From Micromonospora chalcea (GTDB lineage: Bacteria > Actinomycetota > Actinomycetes > Mycobacteriales > Micromonosporaceae): DNA of 64,000 nt. Position numbers and translations under genes: made by a program. Positions 17,142-25,198 of the stretch are shown one piece after another. The first letter of the stretch is position 1, and every line of letters begins with the position of its first letter. The DNA is taken from positions 1 through 64,000 of the forward strand of contig NZ_MAGP01000118.1 in assembly GCF_002926165.1 (NCBI RefSeq). The letters are read 5' to 3'. The notes under the pieces were generated by a model that had not been told where the DNA came from, did not search any database, and saw nothing but the letters and a program-made list of their open reading frames with translations.

Positions 17142-18971
17142 TCAGAAGCGCCAGGTCCAGGCGTCGGCGAGCCGCGTACCCGGCCGCCCGAACAACTGCT
17201 CCAGGGTGCGGCGCAGCATGTCCGCGTGCGGCGCGTCGTCGGTCACCGCGACGCAGGACGCGCGCCAGAACTCGACGTCCCGGGCGGCCTGGCGGCGCTG
17301 CCGGTCACCGACCGCCGGCGCCACGCCCCGGCGGGCCACGTCGGCGAGCAGGGCCGAGGTGGGACGTTGCCAGGTGCCCATGGTGGCCGAGCCGCCCCGC
17401 CCGTACGGGCCGATGAAGAAGCCCTCCGGCATGGCGAAGCCGACGCCGGTGGCGGTGGCCCAGCGCATCGGCCAGGGGGTCTGCGGAGTGGCGGTGGGCA
17501 CCGGCACCAGCACCCCACCGGGGCGTACGCACTGCCGCCAGTGGCCGCCGGTGACGAACTCGGGCAGCGGCGGCCGGTCCATCGTGGGCAGCGGCGTCGG
17601 CAGGACGCTGAGCACCGCCGCGCCGACCGCGATCGGGACACCCCGGCGGGCCCGGCCGGACTCGCCGAGCGCCCGGTGCACGGCGAGCGTGAGCACGGTA
17701 CCGACCAGCGGCAGCACTGCCAGCGCGAAGCGCATCGGCAGCGCGCCGTCCACCACCGGCAGCCCGGCCAGCAGCCGGTACGGGCCGGGAAGCCCGGTCC
17801 GTTCGCCGCCGACCACGACCTCGGGGCCGAGCGCGAGCGCGGCCGTCACCAGCGCGCCTGCCACCAGCGCCACCACCAGCGGCCGCCGGCCCAGCCAGGC
17901 CGCGCAGCCGACCGCGACCAGCAGCAGCGGCCAGCCGAGGAACGTGGTGAACTCGGCCGGACCGGTGGTCAAGCGGACCGCCTCCGGGCTGCCGAACACG
18001 GTCAGCGCGGAGAGGCGGGTCCAGCCGGCCAGGTCGGCGGAGAAGTAGGCGGGCGGGAACATCCCGTCGGCGACGCCCTGCGGACCGGCGAACTGCACCC
18101 AGAGCGGGTACGCCAGCACGAGCAGCGCCAGCCCGGCCGCGCCCAGCAGCCCGCGGGCGAAGCCGGGACCGGCCCGGCGCAGCAGTTCCCGGTCGGCCAG
18201 CCCGTACGCGAGCGTCATCACCGCCAGCGTGAGCGCGGTGAGGAAGAGCACCTCCTCGCCGACGAACACCTGCACGGTGACGACAGCGGCGAGCCCGGCC
18301 GCCGACGAGACCATCCGGCGGCGGTCCGGGCCGCCCGGGCGCCCGGCCGGGTCGGCGGCGCGCAGCAGCCGGACCACCAGCCAGACCAGCGCCGGGACCA
18401 GCCACTGCGCGGTCATGTGCAGGTGGCCGTTGCTCTGCGAGACCATGCCCGGCCCGAAGCCGCACAGTGACGCGCCCAGCCCGGCCGCGAGCGGGCGGGC
18501 CCGTAGGACGCGGGTGAACAGCAGGTACCAGGCCAGCGCGGTACCGGCCAGGTTGAGCGCGACCAGCAGCGCGAACGTGACCGGCGCGCCGAACGCCAGC
18601 GTGACCGGGGCGAGCAGCACGCCGAGCGCGACGACCGAGGTGTTCGCCATCAGGTTGACCCCGTCCGGCGCGTTCAGGCGGTCGCTGACCAGGCTCAGCT
18701 CGCCGCGCAGGGCACGCGCGTCGAGCGCCAGGAACCACTCGTACAGCGTCTGGTCGGCCGGGTTGAGCGCGAGTACCCGCGTGCCCGGCGCCGGCCAGAG
18801 TCCGTGGGTGAGCCAGGCGGCGAACGCGGCGAACGCCAGCCCCACGAGCAGGTCGGCGCGGCGCCGCCGGACGGCGGCCGTCATCCGCCGCGTGACCGTC
18901 GCCGGGCGGGCCGCCCGGACCTGGTCGGGCCCGGAGGCCGTGCGGGCGGCGCTGGTCACGGCCTCGACCAT
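17142..18971 (-). CDS. Polytopic membrane protein, GT-C glycosyltransferase-like
   Basis: About 609 residues with roughly 10-12 membrane helices. After the first helix comes a loop with NPADQTLYEWFLALDARALRG and APDGVNLMANTS, an extracytoplasmic Asp-containing loop reminiscent of lipid-sugar-dependent GT-C glycosyltransferases. The C-terminus is a soluble tail. The exact family and donor are not recognised. ATG 18971 is used; ATG 18884 is an alternative that still precedes the first helix. Confidence 0.65.
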   Translation of the reverse strand: MVEAVTSAARTASGPDQVRAARPATVTRRMTAAVRRRRADLLVGLAFAAFAAWLTHGLWPAPGTRVLALNPADQTLYEWFLALDARALRGELSLVSDRLNAPDGVNLMANTSVVALGVLLAPVTLAFGAPVTFALLVALNLAGTALAWYLLFTRVLRARPLAAGLGASLCGFGPGMVSQSNGHLHMTAQWLVPALVWLVVRLLRAADPAGRPGGPDRRRMVSSAAGLAAVVTVQVFVGEEVLFLTALTLAVMTLAYGLADRELLRRAGPGFARGLLGAAGLALLVLAYPLWVQFAGPQGVADGMFPPAYFSADLAGWTRLSALTVFGSPEAVRLTTGPAEFTTFLGWPLLLVAVGCAAWLGRRPLVVALVAGALVTAALALGPEVVVGGERTGLPGPYRLLAGLPVVDGALPMRFALAVLPLVGTVLTLAVHRALGESGRARRGVPIAVGAAVLSVLPTPLPTMDRPPLPEFVTGGHWRQCVRPGGVLVPVPTATPQTPWPMRWATATGVGFAMPEGFFIGPYGRGGSATMGTWQRPTSALLADVARRGVAPAVGDRQRRQAARDVEFWRASCVAVTDDAPHADMLRRTLEQLFGRPGTRLADAWTWRF

Positions 18972-19015
18972 AACGGCCGCAGCCGTCGGGGTACGCCGGG
19001 TCGCGGCCGAGCCGC

Positions 19016-19021
19016 TACGGT
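19016..19021 (+). promoter_or_regulatory. Possible tRNA-Leu promoter -10
   Basis: TACGGT lies 40 nt upstream of the mature tRNA 5' end, a reasonable distance for a short 5' leader. No clear -35 was recognised. Confidence 0.3.
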
Positions 19022-19060
19022 GAGATCTGCACCGCGCGTGTCGGCGCGCCGGTGTCACCC

Positions 19061-19141
19061 GCCCGGGTGGTGGAACGGCAGACACGGCCGCCTTAAAAGC
19101 GGCTGCCGCAAGGCGTGCGGGTTCGACCCCCGCCCCGGGCA
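19061..19141 (+). tRNA. bldA: tRNA-Leu (anticodon UAA), bldA-like
   Basis: The cloverleaf folds completely. Acceptor GCCCGGG pairs with CCCGGGC, the D arm is GTG/CAC, the anticodon stem is GCCGC/GCGGC with loop CTTAAAA (anticodon TAA), a long type II variable arm contains GCC-GCAA-GGC, and the T arm is GCGGG/CCCGC with TTCGACC. The discriminator base is A, and CCA is not encoded. In Streptomyces this tRNA, BldA, is the only reader of the rare UUA codon and controls development and secondary metabolism. The name is by analogy. Confidence 0.93.
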
Positions 19142-19191
19142 CACGAACTCTCAGGTTTCCCACAGCTAGCCGTCGCACGCGCGATTGCGGC

Positions 19192-19219
19192 CACGTCTAC
19201 CCTGGAGTAGCACGTCTAC
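19192..19219. repeat. Direct repeat CACGTCTAC upstream of BI-1 gene
   Basis: CACGTCTAC occurs at 19192-19200 and 19211-19219, 19 bp apart start to start, just before the Shine-Dalgarno of the first BI-1 gene. The first copy overlaps a TACCCT -10-like hexamer (19198-19203). Possible regulator site. Confidence 0.35.
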
Positions 19220-19251
19220 GTGCGATCGACCCCCTGAGGGAGGCCTGAGAA

Positions 19252-20097
19252 GTGAAGACCTCGAACCCGGTGCTCGCCCGGCTCGGCCAGGCGGCAGAGC
19301 GTGAGCGGGCGGCCGGGTACGCCCAGCCCGGGCCTTACGGTCAGCCCGGATACCCCCAGCAGCAGTACCCGCAGCAGCCCTACGCCCAGCCCTACCCGGG
19401 CGGCTACGGCCAGCCGGTGGCACCGCCCACCGTGACCCCGATGACGCTCGACGACGTGGTCGTCAAGACGGTCCTCATGCTCGCCATCCTCGGCGCCTCG
19501 GCCGCTGCGGCCTGGGTGCTCGTGCCGGACTCGCTCGTCGGCGTGGCGTGGATCGGCGCCGCGGTGGTCGGCCTGGTGCTGGGTCTGATCATCTCGTTCT
19601 CCCGGATGGCCAACCCGGCGCTCGTGGTGGCGTACTCGATCATCGAGGGCGTCTTCGTCGGCATGGTCAGCAAGGCGTTCGAGGCGCGGTACGACGGGAT
19701 CGTGCTCCAAGCCGTGGTGGCGACCTTCGGCGTCTTCTTCCTCATGGCGATGATCTACAAGGCGCGGATCATCCGGGCCACCCCGAAGTTCGCCCGCATC
19801 CTGGTCTCGATCATGGCAGGCCTCTTCGCGGTCATGCTGATCAACTTCGTGTTGTCCCTGGCCGGCGTGAACACCGGCTTGCGGGATGGCAGCAAGTTGG
19901 CCATCGGCTTCAGCCTGGTCTGCATCGTGGTGGCGTCGCTGAGCTTCGTGCTCAACTTCGCCGACATCGAGGAGGGGGTCCGGATGGGACTCCCGCAGCG
20001 CTACTCGTGGACGGCCGCCTTCGGCATCGTCGTCGGCCTGGTCTGGCTCTACATCGAGATCCTGCGGCTGCTCAGCTACTTCCAGGGCGACGACTGA
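19252..20097 (+). CDS. Bax inhibitor-1/YccA family membrane protein (copy 1)
   Basis: 281 residues. A Gln/Pro/Tyr/Gly-rich cytoplasmic N-terminus (about 20-60, repeats of PGYPQQQYPQQPYAQPYPGG type) precedes seven hydrophobic helices of the BI-1/YccA fold. These include VIIVVG-like and FDLVE-like conserved segments (here NFADIEEGV), with acidic residues near the last helices that in relatives form a calcium/proton-sensitive latch. GTG 19252 follows GGAGG at good spacing. It is directly followed by a paralog without the low-complexity tail. Confidence 0.88.
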   Translation: MKTSNPVLARLGQAAERERAAGYAQPGPYGQPGYPQQQYPQQPYAQPYPGGYGQPVAPPTVTPMTLDDVVVKTVLMLAILGASAAAAWVLVPDSLVGVAWIGAAVVGLVLGLIISFSRMANPALVVAYSIIEGVFVGMVSKAFEARYDGIVLQAVVATFGVFFLMAMIYKARIIRATPKFARILVSIMAGLFAVMLINFVLSLAGVNTGLRDGSKLAIGFSLVCIVVASLSFVLNFADIEEGVRMGLPQRYSWTAAFGIVVGLVWLYIEILRLLSYFQGDD

Positions 20098-20112
20098 CGT
20101 CTCGCTTTCCGC

Positions 20113-20156
20113 CGACGCCCGCCTGCCGCATCCGCGGCGGCGGGCGTCGCCGTTTT
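20113..20156 (+). terminator. Terminator between the two BI-1 genes
   Basis: An 11-bp perfect outer stem (20113-20123 with 20139-20149) encloses a GCCGC/GCGGC inner stem and is followed by CCGTTTT. It separates the two paralogs into distinct transcripts. Confidence 0.8.
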
Positions 20157-20220
20157 CCCGCCTCTTCCGGGCCGCCCGGGGCAGAGTGGGACTCGGGTAC
20201 GTGGGCGGGAGGTGGTCACG

Positions 20221-20979
20221 GTGCGCAGTGCCAATCCGGTGCTGGACCGGCTGGACGACGTCGGCCGCGCCGAACGGCAGGTGCTCGGGGTCGGAACCGC
20301 CGACGCGATGACAGTGGCCGACGTGGTGAGCCGCACCGTGGGCCTGCTGCTGGTCACCGGCGTCACGGCGGCGCTGTCCTGGGTGCTGGTGCCGCAGGCC
20401 GCGTGGATCTCCGCCGCGCTGGCCGGAAGCGCGCTGGCCAGCCTCGCCCTGGTGCTCGTCATCTCGCTGAAGCAGATCACCAGTCCGCCGGTCATCGTCG
20501 GGTACGCCGTGTTGCAGGGGTTGCTGCTCGGGGTGGCCAGCCGCGCCTTCGAACTGGTCTACCCGGGCATCGTGGCGCAGGCGGTGGTCGGCACGTTCGG
20601 CGTCTTCCTCGGCATGGCAGTGCTCTACCGGGCCCGGCTGGTACGCGCCACGCCGCGCCTGGCCCGCCTGGTCATCGGCACGCTCGTCGGGATCGTGGCG
20701 ATCGGCCTGGTCAACCTGTTCGCGTACCTGTTCACCGGGCGGCAGGGCGTGGCCGTCTACAGCCTCAGCGACCGGGTGGGCTGGCTGCCGTACGTGTTCT
20801 CGGTGGTGGCGATCATCGCCGGGGCGCTCAGCTTCATCCTCGACTTCGACCTGGTCGAGCGGTCGGCCGCGAATCGGCTGCCCCGTCGCTACGCCTGGTA
20901 CTGCGCGTTCGGGCTGCTCGTCGGGTTGATCTTCCTGTACTGGCAGATCCTGCGCCTGCTCAGCTACGTACGCCGCTGA
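20221..20979 (+). CDS. Bax inhibitor-1/YccA family membrane protein (copy 2)
   Basis: 252-residue paralog of the preceding protein. It starts with the same SANPVLDRL-type segment (SNPVLARL in copy 1) and keeps the seven-helix core and LDFDLVE acidic motif, but lacks the Gln/Pro/Tyr-rich N-terminal tail. GTG 20221 lies 8 nt after GGGAGG, while the upstream GTG 20212 overlaps that Shine-Dalgarno and is rejected. A tandem duplication followed by divergence is the simplest reading. Confidence 0.87.
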   Translation: MRSANPVLDRLDDVGRAERQVLGVGTADAMTVADVVSRTVGLLLVTGVTAALSWVLVPQAAWISAALAGSALASLALVLVISLKQITSPPVIVGYAVLQGLLLGVASRAFELVYPGIVAQAVVGTFGVFLGMAVLYRARLVRATPRLARLVIGTLVGIVAIGLVNLFAYLFTGRQGVAVYSLSDRVGWLPYVFSVVAIIAGALSFILDFDLVERSAANRLPRRYAWYCAFGLLVGLIFLYWQILRLLSYVRR

Positions 20980-21017
20980 GCACGCTCCGGCCCGGCGTCG
21001 CCGTAGACTCGGCGGCG

Positions 21018-21338
21018 ATGAGCGCAGCGGAACTGGACCGGGCGGTGACCCTGCTGGTCCGACAGGTGGGGCACTGGCAGCAGCCGCGCTGGTCGGCCAA
21101 GGCCGAGGGTGGCAACGTGTCCCGGGCCGACCTGGTGCACAAGCTGGTCCAGGAGATCGCCAACCTGGCCGCCGACGCGGCGGGCGAGCCGCGCCGCGAG
21201 GTGCCCCGGCTCCCCAGCGACCAGGCGCTCCCAGACCAGCTCCGCGTGGTAACCGCCGACCTGACGCTGGCCGATCCTCCCGCCCCCGTCCTGGCCGAGG
21301 CCGCCGCGGCGATAACCCGAACCCGCGCCGCCCTCTGA
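21018..21338 (+). CDS. Small conserved hypothetical protein
   Basis: 106 residues, no membrane segment or signal. The N-terminal half (ELDRAVTLLVRQVGHWQQPRW, then RADLVHKLVQEIANLAADAAG) is amphipathic helical, and the C-terminus is Pro/Ala-rich. No named domain recognised. Start ATG 21018 is supported by a leaderless TAGACT (21004-21009) ending 8 nt upstream and by coding bias beginning there. Confidence 0.65.
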   Translation: MSAAELDRAVTLLVRQVGHWQQPRWSAKAEGGNVSRADLVHKLVQEIANLAADAAGEPRREVPRLPSDQALPDQLRVVTADLTLADPPAPVLAEAAAAITRTRAAL

Positions 21339-21360
21339 CCCGCCCCTGCCCTTTCGTCGC

Positions 21361-21421
21361 GTTGATCATGAAGTTGGCGGCGACAAAACGGACGCGGATC
21401 CCCGCTAACTTCATGATCGAC
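21361..21421. repeat. Palindrome, GATCATG family, between convergent genes
   Basis: 20-nt arms 21361-21380 and 21402-21421 pair at 18 positions, with a perfect core GATCATGAAGTT / AACTTCATGATC. The copy at 37054-37114 has GATCATGAGGTT / AACCTCATGATC: both arms changed together. It sits between convergent genes and could act as a bidirectional terminator. Confidence 0.8.
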
Positions 21422-21437
21422 CGGGTGGCGGGGGCGG

Positions 21438-22922
21438 TCAGGGGTTGAGCCAGCGGCGTGCCTTGCGGCGTCTGGCCCGGTCGCGTGCCCGCAGGACGGC
21501 GGGACGGTCGTGGCCGGCGGCCTCCGCCTGCCTCCCGTGCAGCAGGCCGTAGGTGAACGTGTTCTCGCCGTCGGCGTACGCCTGGAGCGCCTGCCGCCGC
21601 AGCGTCTCCCGGGTCACCACCGAATCCTGGTGGGCGCCGAGCAGATCCTGGAGCGCCTTGAACCGCTTCACCAGGCGGGCGGCCGGTTTGCCGGCGCTCG
21701 GCTCCCGCACCTCCACCGCGTACCGGGCCGCCTTGTGCTTCTTACGCGCCTCGTGCAGCGCCGCGTCCCCGGCCGTCCCTTCGAGCGTGAGCGCCCGGTC
21801 CAGCCGTTCGTCAGCACGGCGTACCGCCTTGCGGATCCGCCGGTCCACCCAGCGCCGGCCCACGTCGGCAGGTGCGCCGTCGACCAGCCGATCCAGGCGG
21901 GCCAGCAGCTCGGCATAGCGGTCGGAGTCCAACGCGGACCGCAGCGCCGCTGTCGTCCCGGCCAGGTCGGCCGCGAACCGCTCGCCGATCCGCGCGGCCA
22001 CCGGGCCGAGCACCAGCTCGCCCGGCAGCTCGTGCACCGCCTCGGTGAGCCGGGCCGCCATCACCTGGGTGTCGCGGACCCGGCCCAGCTCGCCGCCGAG
22101 CCAGCGCAGCTCGGCCCGGACCGCCTCGCTCTCCCTGCGGTCCCACAACCCCCGGAAGGTACGCAGCGTCGCCCGCAACCGGCGGGCCGCGACGCGCATG
22201 TCGTGGACCGCGCCCTCGTCACCCTGGTACGCGGCCGCGTGGTTGCCGACGATCGCGTCCCGCTGCGCCCTGGCGTACGTGAGGACCGGCCCCGCCGGGC
22301 CGTCCGGTTCGCGGTCGTCGAAGCGCTCGATCCGGCCCGCGACGGCCCGGTGCGACTTGCTGACCGCCACCTCCCGGGCACCTGCCGCGCGCAGCCGCTC
22401 GCCCAGCGCGTCGAGCAGCGCCTCGTCGCCGTCGACCAGCTCGATCTCGATCTCGTGCCAGGTCCGCGCGGCGCCGTCCACCAGATCCTCGGACCGGACG
22501 TCGTCCTCGGCCACCTCGGCCAGCACCCGGCCGTCCGCGTCCAGCAGCCGCCGTTCCCGGCGGCGGTTGACCACCCGGGCGGCCGCAGCGACGGTACGGC
22601 CCCGCGACGCGCCCCGGATCAGCGCGACCACCTCGGCCGGCGGGCCGTCGTTGGACGCCCCGGCCGGGAACTGGTGCTCGACCCGCGCGCCGCCGACCGC
22701 GCCCACCTTGAGATGCCAGCCCGCGTCGTGCCCCCCGGTACGCCGGCGCAGCGCGTGCCCGCTGCGCAGCAGGAGCAGGTCGTCGGTGTCCCAGTAGACG
22801 GCGTCCAGATCCGAGACGGTGGCGTCGGACATGGTCACGACGCCACCGCACCCGGTCAGGTCGGGCAGCTGGAAACCCTCGTCGCCGGAGTACTTGCGCT
22901 CACGTTCCACGACGGTCGCCAT
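21438..22922 (-). CDS. CYTH and CHAD domain protein
   Basis: 494 residues. An N-terminal CYTH (triphosphate tunnel) domain (about 1-200) opens with the diagnostic ERERKY (ExExK) motif. A C-terminal CHAD domain (about 215-490) has the conserved His/Arg-rich helices VHDMRVAARRLRATLRTF and HEARKKHKAARYAVE. CYTH domains hydrolyse inorganic triphosphate-type substrates, and CHAD domains bind polyphosphate, so a polyphosphate-linked role is likely (inference), fitting the ppx gene elsewhere in the window. ATG 22922 follows GGGAGG. Confidence 0.9.
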   Translation of the reverse strand: MATVVERERKYSGDEGFQLPDLTGCGGVVTMSDATVSDLDAVYWDTDDLLLLRSGHALRRRTGGHDAGWHLKVGAVGGARVEHQFPAGASNDGPPAEVVALIRGASRGRTVAAAARVVNRRRERRLLDADGRVLAEVAEDDVRSEDLVDGAARTWHEIEIELVDGDEALLDALGERLRAAGAREVAVSKSHRAVAGRIERFDDREPDGPAGPVLTYARAQRDAIVGNHAAAYQGDEGAVHDMRVAARRLRATLRTFRGLWDRRESEAVRAELRWLGGELGRVRDTQVMAARLTEAVHELPGELVLGPVAARIGERFAADLAGTTAALRSALDSDRYAELLARLDRLVDGAPADVGRRWVDRRIRKAVRRADERLDRALTLEGTAGDAALHEARKKHKAARYAVEVREPSAGKPAARLVKRFKALQDLLGAHQDSVVTRETLRRQALQAYADGENTFTYGLLHGRQAEAAGHDRPAVLRARDRARRRKARRWLNP

Positions 22923-22962
22923 ACGGCCTCCCGTACCCGGCCCGCGCGCCGGCGAACCGGTC

Positions 22963-24225
22963 TCAGCTCAGCCGCTCCAGCACCATCGCCATGCCCTGGC
23001 CGCCGCCGACGCACATGGTCTCCAGGCCGATGGTCTTGTCGTGCCACTCCAGCGCGTTGAGCAGCGTGCCGGTGATCCGGGCGCCGGTCATGCCGAACGG
23101 GTGGCCGACGGCGATCGCGCCACCGGCGACGTTCAGCTTCTCCTCCGGGATGCCGAGCTGCCGGTACGAGGGGATCACCTGCGCGGCGAACGCCTCGTTG
23201 ATCTCGACCAGGTCGACGTCGTCGATGGTCATGCCGGCCCGCTTCAGCGCCTGCTTCGACGCCTCGACCGGGCCCAGGCCCATGATCTCGGGAGAGAGCG
23301 CGCTGACGCCGGTGGAGACGATCCGGGCCAGCGGGGTGAGACCCAGCTCGGACGCCCGCTCGGCGCTCATGATCACTACTGCGGCGGCGCCGTCGTTGAG
23401 CGGGCAGCAGTTGCCGGCGGTGATCCGGCCGTCCGGGCGGAACACCGGCTTCAGACCGGCCACGGCCTCCAGGGTCACCCCGGCACGCGGGCCGTCGTCG
23501 GTGCTGACCACCGTGCCGTCCGGCGTGGTGACCGGGGTGATCTCGCGGGCCCAGAAGCCGTCCGCGATCGCCTTCTCCGCGAGGTTCTGGCTGCGGACGC
23601 CGAACGCGTCCATGTCCTCGCGGGTCACGTCGTACACCTGGGCCAGGTTCTCCGCGGTCTGGCCCATGGCGAGGTAGATGTCGGGGAGCTGCCCGGCCTC
23701 GCGCGGGTCGGCCCACACCTCGGCGCCGCCCTGGGCGCGGGCCGCGGAACGCTCCCGGGCCTCGGCGAAGCGGGGGTTCTCCCAGCCGCCGCCGACCAGC
23801 GCCTGCGCCTCCGGCGGCAGCGTGTCCGAGTTGCCCCGGGCGTACCGGGAGACCATCTCCACACCGGCGGAGATGAACACGTCGCCCTCACCGGCCCGGA
23901 TCGCGTGCATCGCCATCCGCGTGGTCTGGAGCGAGGACGCGCAGTAGCGGGTCAGCGTGGCGCCCGGCAGGCCGTCCAGGCCCATCAGCGTGGCGACCAC
24001 CCGGGCCATGTTGAAGCCCTGCTCGCCGCCGGGCAGGCCGCACCCGAGGTAGAGGTCGTCGATGGTGGTGGGATCGAGCGCCGGAACCTTGTCGAGGGCG
24101 GCCTGGACGATGGTGGCGGCGAGGTCGTCCGGGCGGACCTCGCGGAGGGAACCCTTGAACGCGCGGCCGATGGGGGACCGGGCGGTGGCGACGATGACGG
24201 CGTCGCGGGGCGACTCAATCGGCAT
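22963..24225 (-). CDS. Acetyl-CoA C-acyltransferase (thiolase)
   Basis: 420-residue type I thiolase catalysing thiolytic cleavage or condensation of acyl-CoA. Nucleophilic Cys about 95 is in TRYCASSLQTTRMA, NEAFAAQ and GGAIAVGHPFGMTGAR carry the catalytic His, and CVGGGQGMAMV the second active Cys. It resembles the mycobacterial fadA3 at the equivalent position in synteny. Nearby lipid genes are distant (an acyl-CoA dehydrogenase at 59384). Start ATG 24225 is backed by a leaderless TAACGT 6 nt upstream. Confidence 0.92.
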   Translation of the reverse strand: MPIESPRDAVIVATARSPIGRAFKGSLREVRPDDLAATIVQAALDKVPALDPTTIDDLYLGCGLPGGEQGFNMARVVATLMGLDGLPGATLTRYCASSLQTTRMAMHAIRAGEGDVFISAGVEMVSRYARGNSDTLPPEAQALVGGGWENPRFAEARERSAARAQGGAEVWADPREAGQLPDIYLAMGQTAENLAQVYDVTREDMDAFGVRSQNLAEKAIADGFWAREITPVTTPDGTVVSTDDGPRAGVTLEAVAGLKPVFRPDGRITAGNCCPLNDGAAAVVIMSAERASELGLTPLARIVSTGVSALSPEIMGLGPVEASKQALKRAGMTIDDVDLVEINEAFAAQVIPSYRQLGIPEEKLNVAGGAIAVGHPFGMTGARITGTLLNALEWHDKTIGLETMCVGGGQGMAMVLERLS

Positions 24226-24231
24226 GAGCCA

Positions 24232-24237
24232 ACGTTA
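24232..24237 (-). promoter_or_regulatory. Leaderless -10 hexamer of thiolase gene
   Basis: On the minus strand TAACGT ends 6 nt before ATG 24225 with no Shine-Dalgarno between. The same hexamer precedes the cystathionine gamma-synthase gene. Confidence 0.6.
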
Positions 24238-24283
24238 ACGCGCCGGTAACATGCGCGGGAAGGTGTGCGGTGGGCGGGAAATG

Positions 24284-25096
24284 TCACCCCGTGGGCGGTC
24301 GGCGGTGGTGCCGGAACGCGACAGTCGCCGCCGCCTCGACCGCCGGCAGCAGGGCGTGCGCCCAGACCCGGTAGCCGTCGGCGGACGGGTGGAAGCCGTC
24401 GCGGCAGAGCGTGCCGGCATCCGCGCGGAACACCGGGCCCGTCTCGGTGCCCAGGTCGACAACCGTGCCACCGGCGTCCAGCACGGCCGCCGTCTGGGCC
24501 CGTGCCATCCGCCGGCCGGACCAGCCGAGCACCTGACGCAGCGGGGCGGCGACCGCGCGTACCGCGCCGAGGTCGGGGCAGGTGCCCACCACCACCTCGA
24601 CGTGCGCTTCCCGCAGCCGGCGCACCGCCGAGCCGAGATAGGCGGCCGCGTCACCCGGGCGGCTCAGCGCCGTCGCGTCGTTCGCCCCGATCAGCACCAC
24701 CGCCACGTCGGGCCGCTCGCCGAGCAGCGCCCGGGCCACCTGGGTGGCCAGGTCGGTGGCGCGGGAGCCGGAGACCCCGACGCTGGACAGATGCACCCGG
24801 CGGCCGTGCGGCCCCTCGGCGAGCAGGTTCGCGAGCTGACCGCCGATCGTCTCCTCGAAGCGGTCGACGCCGACACCGAGCGCCGACGAGTCGCCGAGCA
24901 GCACCAGGCGCAGCGGCGGCGCGTCCGCCCGGCCGACCGTCGCGCGCAACACCAGACCCAGCTCGGGCTGGGCGTACTCCCGGCTGCGGGCGGCGATGGC
25001 CTGCCCGGCGAGGACCGCCGCGCCGCCCACCGTGCCGGCCAGCAGCGACAGGGCCGCCGCCCGGCCCCACCGGGCCACCTCGTTCCGCTCGCTCAT
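24284..25096 (-). CDS. SGNH/GDSL hydrolase (copy 1)
   Basis: 270-residue esterase/lipase-like protein. After an N-terminal hydrophobic helix (about 10-30, a signal or anchor), the SGNH blocks appear in order: block I LLGDSSALGVGV, block III GANDAT, and block V DGFHPSADGY with the Asp-x-x-His pair. Probably extracytoplasmic; substrate unknown. It corresponds by position to Rv1075c of M. tuberculosis (from memory). It lies directly downstream of a longer paralog. Confidence 0.85.
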   Translation of the reverse strand: MSERNEVARWGRAAALSLLAGTVGGAAVLAGQAIAARSREYAQPELGLVLRATVGRADAPPLRLVLLGDSSALGVGVDRFEETIGGQLANLLAEGPHGRRVHLSSVGVSGSRATDLATQVARALLGERPDVAVVLIGANDATALSRPGDAAAYLGSAVRRLREAHVEVVVGTCPDLGAVRAVAAPLRQVLGWSGRRMARAQTAAVLDAGGTVVDLGTETGPVFRADAGTLCRDGFHPSADGYRVWAHALLPAVEAAATVAFRHHRRPPTG

Positions 25097-25196
25097 GACA
25101 GCACTCCGCTTCGCTCCGTGCCGTCATGAGGCACGTTTGCGCTGAGCTGGCCGATTCGCTCGCTGCGCTCGCTCATGACAGCACTCCGCTTCGCTC
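25086..25196. repeat. 31-bp direct repeat between SGNH paralogs
   Basis: The 31-nt segment 25086-25116 recurs at 25166-25196, an 80-nt period. It contains GCTCGCTCATGACAGCACTC and reads GAGCGAGCG-like on the minus strand. The left copy includes the start codon of SGNH copy 1, and the right copy ends just before the stop of SGNH copy 2. Confidence 0.75.
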
Positions 25197-25198
25197 GC

